A stretch of 64,000 bases of DNA from Rhodocyclus purpureus (GCF_016653115.1 NZ_NHRX01000067.1:140225-204224), one strand, 5' to 3'. Positions 1-9,396 are shown, numbered from the stretch's first letter. Numbers and translations: made by a program. The notes: generated from the letters alone by a model not told the origin.

Positions 1-867
1 ACGGATTCCGCCATGGCGCGGCGGCTTGACGACGAGCCGGTGCACGGGCAGCGCGGCGCGCAGGGCGTCGCCCTCGTCCGCCGCGAACTGCGGCCAGGAC
101 TCGTCGATCGCGAGGGGGAAGGCGGCGCGTGCCTGCAGCCGGCGCAGCGCCGCCGCGAACGTGTCGCGGTCGCCGGCGGTCGCGAGCGGTTCTTCGAGGC
201 TGTCGATCGGCAGTTCGCCGCACGCGTCGATGAAACGGGCAGCGCGACCTTCGTCCCAGGCGCCGTTGGCGTCGAGACGCAGCGAGCAGCCGGCCGGCAG
301 ACCTGCGCCGAAGGCGGCGAGCCGGGCGGCTTCGGCGGCCGGGTCGCCGATCCCGACCTTCAGCTTGAACACGCGAAAACCGGCTTCGAGCGCGCTTTCG
401 CCGGCGGCAGCGAGCTCGGCGTCGGAGCGCCGCGCGAGCGCGCCGAGGCTGGCGTTGACCGCGACGCTGCCGACGCTGCGCGCGGCGGCGTCGGCGAGCA
501 GCCAGTCGGCCAGGCCGACGCCGGCCTGCTGCGCCAGCAGGTCGAGCAGCGCCGCATCGAGCGCGCAGCACGCCGCCGGGGTGCGCCGTGTGAACGAGGG
601 ATCGTCGAGCTGCGCCAGGGCTTCGCCGACCCGCATTCCGGGCAGCCAGCCTTGTGCTTCGGCCAGCGCCGCCGCGGCGACGGCCGGCGGCTCGCCGACC
701 TGTCCGGGGAGCGGTGCGCAATCGCCGTGCCCGCGCCAGCCGTGCTCGTCGTCGATCGCCAGCAGCCAGCCCGAGCGCACGGAAAAACCGCCGGCGGCGC
801 TCGCCCATTCCTCGTGCAGCGGCAGCCGGTAGGGGGCGACGCGGAGCGCCGCGAGACGGCTGCTCAT
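1..867 (-). CDS. menC: o-succinylbenzoate synthase (partial, C-terminus beyond window)
   Basis: Enolase-superfamily enzyme that dehydrates SHCHC to o-succinylbenzoate in menaquinone synthesis. Read on the minus strand from an ATG at 867, 289 codons are open to the window edge. The superfamily landmarks appear in order: a KxK motif (FKLKVG) near residue 170, the metal ligands in LRLDANG, LEEP and AIDES, then a VVKP segment just before the edge. The start lies 19 bases after the end of menB, so the two genes probably share a transcript. The C-terminal end is outside the window. The identification rests on motif order and the menB neighbour; another muconate-lactonizing-type enolase is possible but less likely. 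Confidence 0.85.
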   Translation of the reverse strand, partial: MSSRLAALRVAPYRLPLHEEWASAAGGFSVRSGWLLAIDDEHGWRGHGDCAPLPGQVGEPPAVAAAALAEAQGWLPGMRVGEALAQLDDPSFTRRTPAACCALDAALLDLLAQQAGVGLADWLLADAAARSVGSVAVNASLGALARRSDAELAAAGESALEAGFRVFKLKVGIGDPAAEAARLAAFGAGLPAGCSLRLDANGAWDEGRAARFIDACGELPIDSLEEPLATAGDRDTFAAALRRLQARAAFPLAIDESWPQFAADEGDALRAALPVHRLVVKPPRHGGIR

Positions 868-886
868 CAAGCGTTGGAGCGGTCGA

Positions 887-1735
887 TCACGGCCGGCGGC
901 GGTATTTGGCGAAGTCGGGCGCACGCCTCTCCAGCCAAGCGTCGCGGCCTTCGCGGCCTTCCTCGGTCATGTAGAAGAGGCCCGTGGCGTTGCCCGCGAG
1001 TTCCTGGATGCCGGCGAGTCCGTCGGTGTCGGCGTTGAAGCCGGCCTTGATCATGCGCAGCGCCATCGGCGACAGCGCCAGCATGTCGCGGCACCAGAGG
1101 ACTGTTTCTTCCTCGAGCTGCGCCAGCGGCACGACGGTGTTCACGAGCCCCATGTCGAGCGCCTGCTGCGCGTCGTACTGGCGGCAGCGCATCCAGATTT
1201 CCTTGGCCTTCTTCATGCCGACGGTGCGCGCCAGCAGGCCGGCGCCGAGACCGGCGTCGAAGCTGCCGACGCGCGGGCCGGTCTGGCCGAAGCGCGCGTT
1301 GTCGGCGGCGATGCTCATGTCGCAGACGAGGTGCAGGACGTGGCCACCGCCGATCGCGTAGCCGGCGATCATCGCCACCACCGGCTTCGGACAGCGGCGG
1401 ATCTGCATCTGCAGGTCGAGCACGTTGAGGTGCGGCGTTCCCGCTTCGTCGTGGTAGCCGCCGTCGTCGCCGCGCACGGTCTGGTCGCCGCCCGAGCAGA
1501 AGGCTTCGTGGCCGGCGCCGGTGAGGATGATGACGCCGACCTCACGGTCGAACTGCGCGCGGTGCATCGCGTCGATCAACTGCTCGACCGTTTCGGGACG
1601 GAAGGCGTTGCGCTTGTGCGGCCGGTTGATCGCGATGCGGGCGATGCCTTCGGCGAAGTCGTAGGTGATGTCGGAATAGTCGGCTTCGGCAGCGCGCGGC
1701 TGCCAGTCGAGGGCGGGACGGATCGGGGAGGACAT
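887..1735 (-). CDS. menB: 1,4-dihydroxy-2-naphthoyl-CoA synthase
   Basis: Crotonase-fold enzyme that closes the naphthoquinone ring of o-succinylbenzoyl-CoA in menaquinone synthesis. The 282-residue protein shows the crotonase oxyanion-hole segments: CSGGDQ around residues 80-85 and GYAIGGGH around 125-132, followed by [12 protein letters not shown], which is typical of MenB. Its length is normal for the family. It is transcribed leftwards with menC directly downstream, which supports MenB over a generic enoyl-CoA hydratase. Menaquinone genes in a betaproteobacterium suggest respiration under low oxygen or with alternative acceptors (inference). Confidence 0.93.
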   Translation of the reverse strand: MSSPIRPALDWQPRAAEADYSDITYDFAEGIARIAINRPHKRNAFRPETVEQLIDAMHRAQFDREVGVIILTGAGHEAFCSGGDQTVRGDDGGYHDEAGTPHLNVLDLQMQIRRCPKPVVAMIAGYAIGGGHVLHLVCDMSIAADNARFGQTGPRVGSFDAGLGAGLLARTVGMKKAKEIWMRCRQYDAQQALDMGLVNTVVPLAQLEEETVLWCRDMLALSPMALRMIKAGFNADTDGLAGIQELAGNATGLFYMTEEGREGRDAWLERRAPDFAKYRRRP

Positions 1736-1946
1736 GTCGTTTCCTTGTCGCGGAGATGGGCGCTTCCGGGAAGCAGGCGGCGGGAGGCGTCGCTGCCGGC
1801 ACGAGGTCGGGCGGCGCCCCGGCCGTGGGCGGGGCAGAGCTTACCGGCTGCAGCCAGGCTTGCCAAGGCGATGGCGGCGGCTGCAGCCGGGCCGCCTGCG
1901 CCATGTATGCGTGTCGCAGGAAATTCGCCGGTTGACGCCGCCGGCG

Positions 1947-1955
1947 TGCTAAACT
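1947..1955 (+). promoter_or_regulatory. possible extended -10 promoter element for typA
   Basis: TGCTAAACT lies 29 bases before the typA start and fits the extended -10 form TGnTAnnnT. A TTGACG occurs just upstream, but its 12-base spacing is too short to act as the partner -35. The call is by eye. Confidence 0.3.
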
Positions 1956-1983
1956 GGAGAACTTTTTTTCAGGCCCTGCCCCC

Positions 1984-3822
1984 ATGTCCCGTCCCGTCCG
2001 CAACATCGCCATCATCGCCCACGTCGACCACGGAAAGACCACCATGGTCGACAAGTTGTTGCGGCAGGCTGGCACCTTCTCCGCGCACCAGCAACTGGTC
2101 GAGCGGGTCATGGACTCGAACGACCTGGAAAAGGAACGCGGCATCACCATCCTGGCCAAGAACACCGCGGTCGACTACGAAGGCGTGCACATCAACATCG
2201 TCGATACCCCGGGACACGCGGACTTCGGCGGCGAGGTCGAGCGCGTGCTGTCGATGGTCGACGGCGTGCTGCTCCTCGTTGACGCAGTCGAAGGCCCGAT
2301 GCCGCAGACGCGCTTCGTGACCAAGAAGGCGCTGGCGCTCGGCCTGCGCCCGATCGTCGTCATCAACAAGGTCGACCGCGACGGTGCGCGTCCGGACTGG
2401 GTCGTCGATCACACCTTCGACCTGTTCGACAAGCTGGGCGCCACCGACGAGCAGCTCGACTTCCCGGTCGTCTATGCGTCGGCGCTTAACGGTTTTGCCA
2501 CCACCGACCTCGCGCAGCCGTCGCCGGACATGCGTCCGCTGTTCGAGACGATCCTGAAGCACGTGCCGCCGCCCGAAGCCGACGACATCGAGTCGCCGCT
2601 GCAACTGCAGATCTCGGCACTCGACTACTCGAGCTACGTCGGCCGCATCGGCATCGGGCGCATCCAGCGCGGCCGCCTGAAGCCGGCGCAGCAGGTGACG
2701 GTCCTCTACGGCCAGCCCGACGCCGACGGCAACTACGAGCACGGTTCGCCGAAGAACGCCAAGATCAACCAGATCTTCGGTTTCCGCGGGCTCGAGCGCG
2801 TCGCGCTCGACGAAGCGCTCGCCGGCGACATCGTGCTCATCACCGGCATCGAGGAACTGTCGATCGGCTGCACCATCGCCTCCCCGGATCAGCCCGAAGC
2901 GCTGCCGATGCTGAAGGTGGACGAGCCCACCCTGAACATGACCTTCATGGTCAATAGCTCGCCCTACGCCGGCACCGAGGGCAAGTTCGTCACCAGCCGC
3001 CAGATCCGCGACCGCCTGCACAAGGAACTCCTGACCAACATGGCGCTGCGCGTCGAGGACACCCCCGACAGCGACAGCTTCGTCGTCTCCGGACGCGGCG
3101 AACTGCACCTGACCATCCTGCTCGAATCGATGCGCCGCGAAGGCTACGAACTCGCGGTCGGCCGGCCGCGCGTGATCTTCAAGGAAGTCGACGGCGAGCG
3201 CCTCGAACCCTGGGAGCTGCTGACGCTCGACGTCGAGGAGTCGCACCAGGGCGGCGTCATGGAAGCGCTCGGCTACCGGCGCGGCGAGTTGCAGGACATG
3301 GTATCCGACGGACGTGGTCGTGTCCGCCTCGAATACAGCATCCCGGCGCGCGGCCTGATCGGCTTCCAGGGCGAGTTCCTCAACCTGACGCGCGGCACCG
3401 GACTGATGAGCCACGTCTTCGACGAGTATGCACCGGTCAAGGGCGAATTGCCGGGACGGCGCAACGGCGTGCTGATCTCGGCCGAGCAGGGTGAAGCGGT
3501 CGCCTACGCGCTGTGGAAGCTGCAGGACCGCGGTCGCATGTTCGTGAACCCCGGTGAACGGCTCTACGAGGGAATGATCATCGGCATCCACAGCCGCGAG
3601 AACGACCTCGTCGTCAATCCGATCAAGGGCAAGCAGCTCACCAACGTGCGCGCCTCGGGCACCGACGAAGCCGTGCGCCTGGTGCCGCCGGTCGCGCTGA
3701 CGCTCGAATCCGCGGTCGAGTTCATCGACGACGACGAACTGGTCGAGATCACGCCGAAGAGCATCCGCCTGCGCAAGCGTCACCTGACCGAGCACGAACG
3801 CCGCCGCGCAGCGCGCGACTGA
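1984..3822 (+). CDS. typA: translational GTPase TypA/BipA
   Basis: Ribosome-associated GTPase of the EF-G family, involved in stress adaptation and 50S assembly. The 612-residue protein has the P-loop AHVDHGKTT near residue 15, the G3 motif [12 protein letters not shown] near 75 and NKVD near 130, then EF-G-like domain II and the BipA C-terminal domain. Length and ending (a basic RKRH tail) are normal. It appears monocistronic: menB is divergent upstream and a strong terminator lies 26 bases after the stop. Confidence 0.97.
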   Translation: MSRPVRNIAIIAHVDHGKTTMVDKLLRQAGTFSAHQQLVERVMDSNDLEKERGITILAKNTAVDYEGVHINIVDTPGHADFGGEVERVLSMVDGVLLLVDAVEGPMPQTRFVTKKALALGLRPIVVINKVDRDGARPDWVVDHTFDLFDKLGATDEQLDFPVVYASALNGFATTDLAQPSPDMRPLFETILKHVPPPEADDIESPLQLQISALDYSSYVGRIGIGRIQRGRLKPAQQVTVLYGQPDADGNYEHGSPKNAKINQIFGFRGLERVALDEALAGDIVLITGIEELSIGCTIASPDQPEALPMLKVDEPTLNMTFMVNSSPYAGTEGKFVTSRQIRDRLHKELLTNMALRVEDTPDSDSFVVSGRGELHLTILLESMRREGYELAVGRPRVIFKEVDGERLEPWELLTLDVEESHQGGVMEALGYRRGELQDMVSDGRGRVRLEYSIPARGLIGFQGEFLNLTRGTGLMSHVFDEYAPVKGELPGRRNGVLISAEQGEAVAYALWKLQDRGRMFVNPGERLYEGMIIGIHSRENDLVVNPIKGKQLTNVRASGTDEAVRLVPPVALTLESAVEFIDDDELVEITPKSIRLRKRHLTEHERRRAARD

Positions 3823-3848
3823 TCTTCGCGCCTTCAGCGCTGCGCAAG

Positions 3849-3880
3849 ACAACGGCGGCCACGGGCCGCCGTTGTCTTTT
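3849..3880 (+). terminator. intrinsic terminator after typA
   Basis: A perfect 12-bp stem (ACAACGGCGGCC / GGCCGCCGTTGT) with a 3-base loop is followed by CTTTT. It ends the typA transcript before the dehydrogenase gene. Confidence 0.85.
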
Positions 3881-3947
3881 GCGTGCCTTGCCGGCGCCGG
3901 CGACAGGCGCTATCGTGAAGGTATCGTCCGCCTGCCGGAGTCCCGTC

Positions 3948-4946
3948 ATGCGCGCCATGCTTCTCGATGCTCCCCGCTTGCCGCTGCGCCTGGCGGAACT
4001 GCCGGTTCCCGTTCCCGGCCCCGGTGAGATCCTGCTCGAGGTCGAGGCCTGCGGCGTCTGCCGCACCGACCTGCACCTCGTCGATGGCGAACTGCCCGAT
4101 CCGCGCTTGCCGATCGTTCCCGGCCACGAGATCGTCGGTCGCGTCGCCGCGCTCGGAGAAGGCGTCGAAGGAATTACGATCGGGCAGCGCTTGGGCGTTC
4201 CCTGGCTCGGCTGGACCTGCGGCCGCTGTGATTACTGCACGGGCGGGCGCGAGAATCTGTGCGACGAGGCACGTTTCACCGGCTATCAGATCAACGGCGG
4301 CTACGCCGAGTACGCGCTCGCCGACCACCGCTTCTGCTTTCCGCTGCCCGAGCTGCAACCGGCCGCCGAACTCGCCCCGCTGCTCTGCGCCGGACTGATC
4401 GGCTACCGTGCGCTGCGCCTCGCCGGCGACGCCCGCTGCATCGGCCTCTATGGCTTCGGCGCCGCCGCGCACATCCTCGCGCAGGTGCTCGTGCATCAGC
4501 GGCGCAGCTTTCACGCGTTCACCAGGCCGGGGGACGAAGAGGCGCAGGCCTTCGCGCGCCAGCTCGGCGCCGAATGGGCCGGCGCTTGCGACGAGGCCGC
4601 GCCGACCGCGCTCGACGCGGCGCTGATCTTCGCACCCGTCGGCGAACTCGTCCCGACGGCCCTGCGCCAGGTGAAGAAGGGCGGGGTGGTCGTCTGTGCC
4701 GGGATCCACATGAGCGACATCCCCGCGTTTCCCTACTCGATCCTGTGGGGTGAGCGCAGCCTCCGCTCGGTGGCCAACCTGACGCGCGCGGACGGCGACG
4801 AGTTTCTCTCGATCGTCGCCGCGGCGGCGCTCGCCAAGCCGATCCGCTGCCATGTCCGCAGCTACCCGTTGGCTGCAGCAAACGAGGCGCTTGCCGACCT
4901 GCGCCAGGGAAGGATCCGGGGCGCCGCGGTGCTGCTCCCCGGCTGA
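3948..4946 (+). CDS. zinc-dependent alcohol dehydrogenase family protein
   Basis: Medium-chain NAD(P)-dependent dehydrogenase with a GroES-like N-terminal domain and a Rossmann domain. The catalytic zinc ligands are seen in CGVCRTDLH (about residue 38) and GHEIVG (about 63). The structural zinc cluster is GRCDYCTGGRENLC (about 95-108). The nucleotide-binding segment is GLYGFGAAAH, a variant of GxGxxG. The ATG at 3948 follows a CGGAG and gives the family N-terminus; an upstream TTG at 3879 lies inside the typA terminator and is unlikely. It resembles the AdhP/AdhA group that oxidises simple alcohols, but the substrate cannot be fixed from sequence. Confidence 0.88.
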   Translation: MRAMLLDAPRLPLRLAELPVPVPGPGEILLEVEACGVCRTDLHLVDGELPDPRLPIVPGHEIVGRVAALGEGVEGITIGQRLGVPWLGWTCGRCDYCTGGRENLCDEARFTGYQINGGYAEYALADHRFCFPLPELQPAAELAPLLCAGLIGYRALRLAGDARCIGLYGFGAAAHILAQVLVHQRRSFHAFTRPGDEEAQAFARQLGAEWAGACDEAAPTALDAALIFAPVGELVPTALRQVKKGGVVVCAGIHMSDIPAFPYSILWGERSLRSVANLTRADGDEFLSIVAAAALAKPIRCHVRSYPLAAANEALADLRQGRIRGAAVLLPG

Positions 4947-5001
4947 GCGCCGGTGCCTGCGCCGGTCCGGAGAAGAGCCATCAAGCTTGAAAAGGAAGTT
5001 G

Positions 5002-5109
5002 GCCACGAAATCCACGAAAAAAATCCTGACGGGCTCGGACGCTGATTGGAGATCTCACCATAGCTTGGACGGTAAACAGCTACAAGCCCACGTTCGTGTT
5101 TTTCGTGGC
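5002..5109. repeat. MITE-like element with imperfect terminal inverted repeats
   Basis: Two 17-base arms, 5002-5018 (GCCACGAAATCCACGAA) and the reverse complement of 5093-5109 (GCCACGAAAAACACGAA), match at 15 of 17 positions and enclose 74 bases with no convincing gene. The element fills the gap between the dehydrogenase and the ureohydrolase. CCACGAA-type intergenic repeats are common in environmental proteobacteria as I recall; copy number here is unknown. Confidence 0.5.
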
Positions 5110-5127
5110 TGAAAAGAGGCGTCGGGA

Positions 5128-6039
5128 ATGAAGCCAATGCCGAGGCAGTCGCGCAGGACGGTGGTGATCGGCGTCGCCGGTGGCTACGGCGCCGGCGAGC
5201 ACGCGTGTCAGGACGGCCCCGAGGTGCTGCGCCTGCTCGGCTTCCTGCGCGAACTCGAGGCGGGGCCGGGGGGCGTGCACTGGCAGGAGGTGATCCACCT
5301 GTCCGCGGCTGGGCATGCAGGCGACGCCGCCAGTGCCATCGCCGGGATCACCGCGCGGCTTGCCGCCGCGGTGCAGCGCAGCCTCGACGATGGGCATTTT
5401 CCGTTGGTCATCGGCGGCGATCATTCGTGTGCGATCGGCACCTGGTCGGGGGTGCAGGCGAGCCTCGCCGCACATGCCGCAGACGACCGCCTCGGGCTGA
5501 TCTGGCTCGATGCACACATGGACAGCCACAGCTTCCGTACCTCTCCCTCGCGGGCGATCCACGGCATGCCGCTCGCTTGCCTGCTCGGCGCCGGGATCGG
5601 CGACCTGCGCCTCGACGCGACCTGCGTCGCCGCGGGTCGCCTGCTGCCGGAGAACGTCTGCCTGATCGGCGTCAGGAGCTTCGAGTCGGGCGAAGCCCGC
5701 TTGCTCGCCGACCTGGGGGTGCGTGTGTACCTGATGGACGAGGTGAGGGCGCGCGGTCTGGCGGTGGTCTTCCGCGAGGCGCGCGCGCAGGTGGCGGCGA
5801 CCAGTGCCGCTTACGGAATCAGCCTCGACCTCGACGCCCTCGATCCGGCGGAAGCGCCGGGGGTGGGGTCGCCGGTCCCCGGTGGAATCCTGCTCGACGA
5901 CCTCGCCGCGGCGCTGCGCTCGCTGCACGACGACCCGCGGCTCCTGGCGCTGGAGATCGTCGAATACAATCCTTATCGTGACCGGCAGTTCGCGACTGCG
6001 CGCGCGATCCAGGCGCTGTGCCGGTCCCTGCTAGAGTGA
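5128..6039 (+). CDS. arginase/agmatinase family ureohydrolase
   Basis: Dimanganese hydrolase of the ureohydrolase superfamily, which releases urea from guanidino compounds. All metal-binding blocks are present: GGDHSCAIG near residue 93, DAHMDSH near 127 and SLDLDALDP near 232, with EYNPYRD near the end as in arginases. The length of 303 is typical. The residues after DAHMD (SHSFRT) differ from the INTP-type substrate loop I associate with true arginases, so arginase, agmatinase or formimidoylglutamase-like activity remains open. No arginine or polyamine genes are adjacent. The start is uncertain; a Met four codons in is an alternative. Confidence 0.8.
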   Translation: MKPMPRQSRRTVVIGVAGGYGAGEHACQDGPEVLRLLGFLRELEAGPGGVHWQEVIHLSAAGHAGDAASAIAGITARLAAAVQRSLDDGHFPLVIGGDHSCAIGTWSGVQASLAAHAADDRLGLIWLDAHMDSHSFRTSPSRAIHGMPLACLLGAGIGDLRLDATCVAAGRLLPENVCLIGVRSFESGEARLLADLGVRVYLMDEVRARGLAVVFREARAQVAATSAAYGISLDLDALDPAEAPGVGSPVPGGILLDDLAAALRSLHDDPRLLALEIVEYNPYRDRQFATARAIQALCRSLLE

Positions 6040-6067
6040 ACATCCACCTGCCGAAAGGGGGCTCGCC

Positions 6068-6613
6068 ATGTTCTCCAGGGTTTTACAGCGGCTCTCAGCG
6101 GCCGTGCTGGCAATCTCGGTCACGGCCTGCGCGAGCTGGGGCGTCCGCCTGCAGCCGGGCGTGTCGACGCTGTCCGATGTGGTCGGCCTGCTCGGACAGC
6201 CGGCGATGGTCTGGCAGGATCCCGACGGTCGCCAGCAATTGGCGTATCCGCTCGGGCCCGAGGGTACGGAGACCTTCATGGTCTTCGTCGGTGCCGACGG
6301 CCTGCTGCAGACCATGGAGAAGGTGCTCGACACCGAGCACTTCGCGCGCATCGAGAGTGGCAGGAGCACGCAGGCCGACGTCTTGCGCCTGCTCGGGCCC
6401 TCGCTGCCCTCGGGGACCGCCTACTTCAAGTGGCGCGACGAACTCGTCTGGGAATGGCGCTACTGCGACGCCTGGGGGCAACGCGCCTTCTTCGACGTCC
6501 TCTTCGACGCGAGCACCGGGATCGTGCGCACGACCTATTCCCGGCCCGACCTGACGCGGCCACGCGGGCTGGCGATGCCCTGCTCGGCCTGGCTCCTGCC
6601 GCTGCAGCGATGA
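6068..6613 (+). CDS. putative lipoprotein with two BamE/SmpA-like repeats
   Basis: The 181-residue protein opens with a lipoprotein signal peptide: a basic start (MFSRVLQR), a hydrophobic run and the lipobox VTAC with Cys at about residue 19. The mature part holds two similar halves, each with a short S/T-x-x-D-V-hxxLG motif (STLSDVVGLLG and STQADVLRLLG) followed by a W-rich strand. This is the pattern of BamE/SmpA-OmlA domains, which bind outer-membrane assembly factors or peptidoglycan. Function is unassigned. It precedes the pit operon but is separated from it by a 122-base gap. Confidence 0.6.
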   Translation: MFSRVLQRLSAAVLAISVTACASWGVRLQPGVSTLSDVVGLLGQPAMVWQDPDGRQQLAYPLGPEGTETFMVFVGADGLLQTMEKVLDTEHFARIESGRSTQADVLRLLGPSLPSGTAYFKWRDELVWEWRYCDAWGQRAFFDVLFDASTGIVRTTYSRPDLTRPRGLAMPCSAWLLPLQR

Positions 6614-6735
6614 GCGCGTCGGGGTGTCGGCAGCGGTGTCGCGCCGGAGTTGCTCCAGATCAATTTTTACAAGTCTGCGACGGCGGGCGGCTGCCGGTGG
6701 TAGACTGGCGCCTGTCAAATTTCTGAAACAAACTC

Positions 6736-7374
6736 ATGTTTGGACGTTTGCTGCCCAAAGAGGGCAAATTTTTCGATCTGTTCAACGCGCACGCCGAGCA
6801 GATCGTGATCGGCGCCGAGGCGCTGGTGGGGCTGATGGCGGAACTGAACAAGCCCGGCGGTGATGCTGCCGAGTACTTCAGGGCGATCGATCAGGCCGAG
6901 GACCAGGCCGACCGCATCACCCACGACACGATGGCGCTGCTGCACAAGACCTTCATCACGCCGCTCGACCGCGACGAGATCCACTCGCTGATCAACTGTC
7001 TCGACGACATCATCGACCTGATCAAGGGCGGCGCGCAGATCCTGAACCTCTACGACATCCGGCGGGCGACGCCGGAGGCGAAGAATCTCGCCGACATCAT
7101 CCTGTCGTCGGCCAACCGGGTGCGCGCAGCGGTGCTACTGCTGCCGTCGATGGACAACGGTCCGGCGATCCTCAAGACCTGCGAGGAGATCGACCGCCTC
7201 GAAACCGACGCCGACCGCGTCATGCGCGGGGCGATGTCGCGACTGTTCCGCGAGGAACCGGACGTGCGCCAGCTGATCAAGCTGAAGGCGGTCTACGAGC
7301 TGCTCGAATCGGTGACCGATCGCTGCGAGGATCTGGCCAACATCCTCGAGGGCATCGTCCTCGAGAACTCCTGA
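6736..7374 (+). CDS. DUF47 family PhoU-like protein, Pit accessory
   Basis: An all-helical 212-residue protein with the N-terminus FGRLLPKEGKFFDLFNAHAE typical of DUF47/PhoU-like proteins. The conserved acidic helices include DQAEDQADRIT and LDDIIDLIKG. These proteins are normally encoded just before low-affinity phosphate transporters and are thought to modulate them. Here pit starts 13 bases downstream, so the two form an operon. Confidence 0.9.
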   Translation: MFGRLLPKEGKFFDLFNAHAEQIVIGAEALVGLMAELNKPGGDAAEYFRAIDQAEDQADRITHDTMALLHKTFITPLDRDEIHSLINCLDDIIDLIKGGAQILNLYDIRRATPEAKNLADIILSSANRVRAAVLLLPSMDNGPAILKTCEEIDRLETDADRVMRGAMSRLFREEPDVRQLIKLKAVYELLESVTDRCEDLANILEGIVLENS

Positions 7375-7387
7375 GCGGCGGTCGCAC

Positions 7388-8398
7388 ATGGATGCGGTGA
7401 ATATGGGCCTGGGCGTCGTGATCTTTCTCGTCGCCCTGGCTCTGGTGTTCGATTTCATGAACGGCTTCCACGACTCCGCCAACGCGATCGCGACGGTGGT
7501 GTCGACGCGGGTGATGAAGCCGCACACGGCGGTGATGATGGCGGCGGCGTGCAACGTGGCCGCCGTCTTCGTCTTCCAGTTGCACGTCGCCGCCACCGTC
7601 GGCAAGGGAACGATCGAGCCGGCGATCATCGACCATTACGTCGTCTTCGGCGCGCTGGTCGGGGCGATCGCCTGGAACATCCTCACCTGGTACTACGGGA
7701 TACCCTCGTCCTCCTCGCATGCGCTGATCGGCGGCCTGATCGGCGCGGCACTGATCAAGGCGGGCCCGAGCGCGCTGATTGCCGGCGGCGTCCTGAAGAC
7801 GGTCGCCTTCATCCTCGTCTCGCCGCTGCTCGGGATGGTGCTCGGCTCGCTGATGATGGTCGCCGTTTCCTGGCTGTTCCGCAGCAGCACCCCGCGACGG
7901 GTCGACAAGTGGTCGAGGCGCCTGCAGCTGGTTTCCGCATCGGCCTACGCGCTCGGTCACGGTGGCAACGACGCACAGAAGACGATCGGCATCATCTGGA
8001 TGCTGCTGATTGCCGCCGGGATGAGCGGTGACGACCCCTCGTCGCCGCCGGTCTGGGTGATCGCCGCCTGCTACGGGGCAATCGGTCTCGGAACCGCCTT
8101 CGGTGGCTGGCGGATCATCAAGCTGATGGGGCAGAAGATCACCCACCTGCGTCCGGTCGGCGGCTTCTGCGCGCAGACCGGTGGTGCCGCGACCCTGTTC
8201 ATGGCCACTGCGCTGGGCATCCCGGTGTCGACGACGCACACCATCACCGGCGCCATCGTCGGCGTCGGCGCCACGCGCAAGCTGTCGGCAGTGCGCTGGG
8301 GGATCGCCGGCACCATCGTCTGGGCCTGGGTCCTGACCATTCCCTGCAGCGCGCTGATCGCCGCGCTCTTCTGGTACCTCGGGCGCTTCGTGCTTTGA
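7388..8398 (+). CDS. pit: low-affinity inorganic phosphate transporter
   Basis: Membrane symporter of the PiT family (phosphate or metal-phosphate with cations). The 336-residue protein contains the two PD001131-type signature repeats, FDFMNGFHDSANAIATVVST near the N-terminus and ALGHGGNDAQKTIGI around residue 195, plus SSSHALIGG and STTHTITGAIVGVG, with about ten hydrophobic segments. It is coupled to the DUF47 gene and closed by a strong terminator. In polyphosphate-accumulating Rhodocyclales such transporters are central to phosphate cycling; applying that to this strain is inference. Confidence 0.95.
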   Translation: MDAVNMGLGVVIFLVALALVFDFMNGFHDSANAIATVVSTRVMKPHTAVMMAAACNVAAVFVFQLHVAATVGKGTIEPAIIDHYVVFGALVGAIAWNILTWYYGIPSSSSHALIGGLIGAALIKAGPSALIAGGVLKTVAFILVSPLLGMVLGSLMMVAVSWLFRSSTPRRVDKWSRRLQLVSASAYALGHGGNDAQKTIGIIWMLLIAAGMSGDDPSSPPVWVIAACYGAIGLGTAFGGWRIIKLMGQKITHLRPVGGFCAQTGGAATLFMATALGIPVSTTHTITGAIVGVGATRKLSAVRWGIAGTIVWAWVLTIPCSALIAALFWYLGRFVL

Positions 8399-8411
8399 GC
8401 GATATGCATTC

Positions 8412-8457
8412 GGGAAGGCCTGCTTGATTCCACGGCATCAAGCAGGCCTTCCCGTTT
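8412..8457 (+). terminator. intrinsic terminator after pit
   Basis: A perfect 17-bp stem (8412-8428 with 8437-8453) with an 8-base loop is followed by GTTT. It lies between pit and the convergent DUF465 gene and may serve both strands. Confidence 0.8.
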
Positions 8458-8463
8458 CACATT

Positions 8464-8676
8464 TCACGCCGGGATGTCCGGCACCAGCATCAGTTCGATC
8501 TGCTCGATGCGGTCCTTGAGCATCAGCTTGCGTTTCTTAAGGCGGCGAAGGAGCAGGGTGTCGGCGGGCGGGTTCTGCGCCAGATAGCCGATCACCGAGT
8601 CGAGGTCACGGTGTTCGACCTGCATGGAATGCATTCGCTCGCGCAGGAAGCGGGCATCTTCGTTGTTCAGCGTCAT
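8464..8676 (-). CDS. YdcH family (DUF465) small protein
   Basis: A 70-residue, highly charged, probably coiled-coil protein. The ending LLLRRLKKRKLMLKDRIEQI is the conserved DUF465/YdcH signature. The family is widespread in proteobacteria and has no firm biochemical role. Transcription runs toward the pit terminator. Confidence 0.85.
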   Translation of the reverse strand: MTLNNEDARFLRERMHSMQVEHRDLDSVIGYLAQNPPADTLLLRRLKKRKLMLKDRIEQIELMLVPDIPA

Positions 8677-8745
8677 GGGGAAACGTCCGAAGGTCGAGGC
8701 GAAGGGGTTCCATCAAATGATATGCCTGTCCCCGGCCGCTGACAA

Positions 8746-9396
8746 TCAAAGGAGCCCGAGCAGCGCCCAGCCGGCGATCGATCCGCCGGCCAGGGCCGCG
8801 AAACCGGCGAGGGCCGCGCGCGCCAGCCGGCGTCCGCCGACCACGCCGATGATCCCGAGCTTGAAGACGAGGTTGGCGAGCAGCGCGATCAGGATCGAGG
8901 TCGCGGTCTCGTTCGCTGCGAGCTTGCCCTGTCCGAACAGGCGCAGGCTGGAGAGCGCGATCGGGTCGACGTCGGTGAAGCCGGTGATCAGCGAAAAGAC
9001 GTAGATCCCCACGGTGCCGGCGGTCTCCGACAGCGCCGCCGAGCAGAAGAGCACGATGCCGTAGACGGCAGCGAAGCTCAGCGCGGTGCGCAGTTCGGTC
9101 GGGTTGCGCAAGGCCAGTTCGGGGGCATCGGCAGGCGCACCGAGACGACGCCAGGTCAGGAAGGCGATGCTGCCGACGGTGACGAGGCCGGCGGCAATGA
9201 TCCACGGCGAATCGAGCCGGCTCGCGATCAGCGCGCAGACGGCGCCGAGCAGCCCCACCAGGCCGAAGGTGCGCAGCCCCGCGCGCGAAGCCGGGTTGCG
9301 TTCACGCTCGAGCCCGATCAGGAGGCCGACACCGAGGCTGATGAGGAGGTCGGGGAGGATGTCGAGCCCGGCCGTGTCGAGGAGTTCGCCGTTCAT
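8746..9396 (-). CDS. MgtC/YhiD or DUF4010 family membrane protein
   Basis: The 216-residue protein has about six hydrophobic segments. Its first, LISLGVGLLIGLERER, is the hallmark of MgtC/SapB N-terminal domains, and the later segments (SLITGFTDVDPIALS, ATSILIALLANLVFKLGI) are the DUF4010 type. MgtC proteins affect magnesium limitation responses and ATP synthase; the role here is unknown. The ATG at 9396 gives the family N-terminus. The open frame extends further upstream but there is antisense to ispD. The start codon lies only 18 bases from the divergent ispD start. Confidence 0.78.
   Translation of the reverse strand: MNGELLDTAGLDILPDLLISLGVGLLIGLERERNPASRAGLRTFGLVGLLGAVCALIASRLDSPWIIAAGLVTVGSIAFLTWRRLGAPADAPELALRNPTELRTALSFAAVYGIVLFCSAALSETAGTVGIYVFSLITGFTDVDPIALSSLRLFGQGKLAANETATSILIALLANLVFKLGIIGVVGGRRLARAALAGFAALAGGSIAGWALLGLL

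Noticed and set aside
1932..1955. TTGACG plus TAAACT as a complete sigma70 promoter for typA
   Set aside because: The 12-base spacing is too short for a functional -35/-10 pair. Only the extended -10 form is kept, at low confidence.
1969..3852. A 627-codon open frame antisense to typA
   Set aside because: It is the complement of a GC-rich gene with typical third-position bias. Its translation is compositionally odd (Asp/Arg/Val-rich, no recognisable domain) and typA is unmistakable.
3879..3947. An upstream TTG start for the alcohol dehydrogenase
   Set aside because: It lies in the T-run of the typA terminator and adds 23 residues without homology. The ATG at 3948 has a ribosome-binding site.
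4852..5137. Small open frames on both strands over the inverted-repeat element
   Set aside because: They start inside the dehydrogenase gene or cross the repeat arms and encode repeat-derived, compositionally odd peptides.
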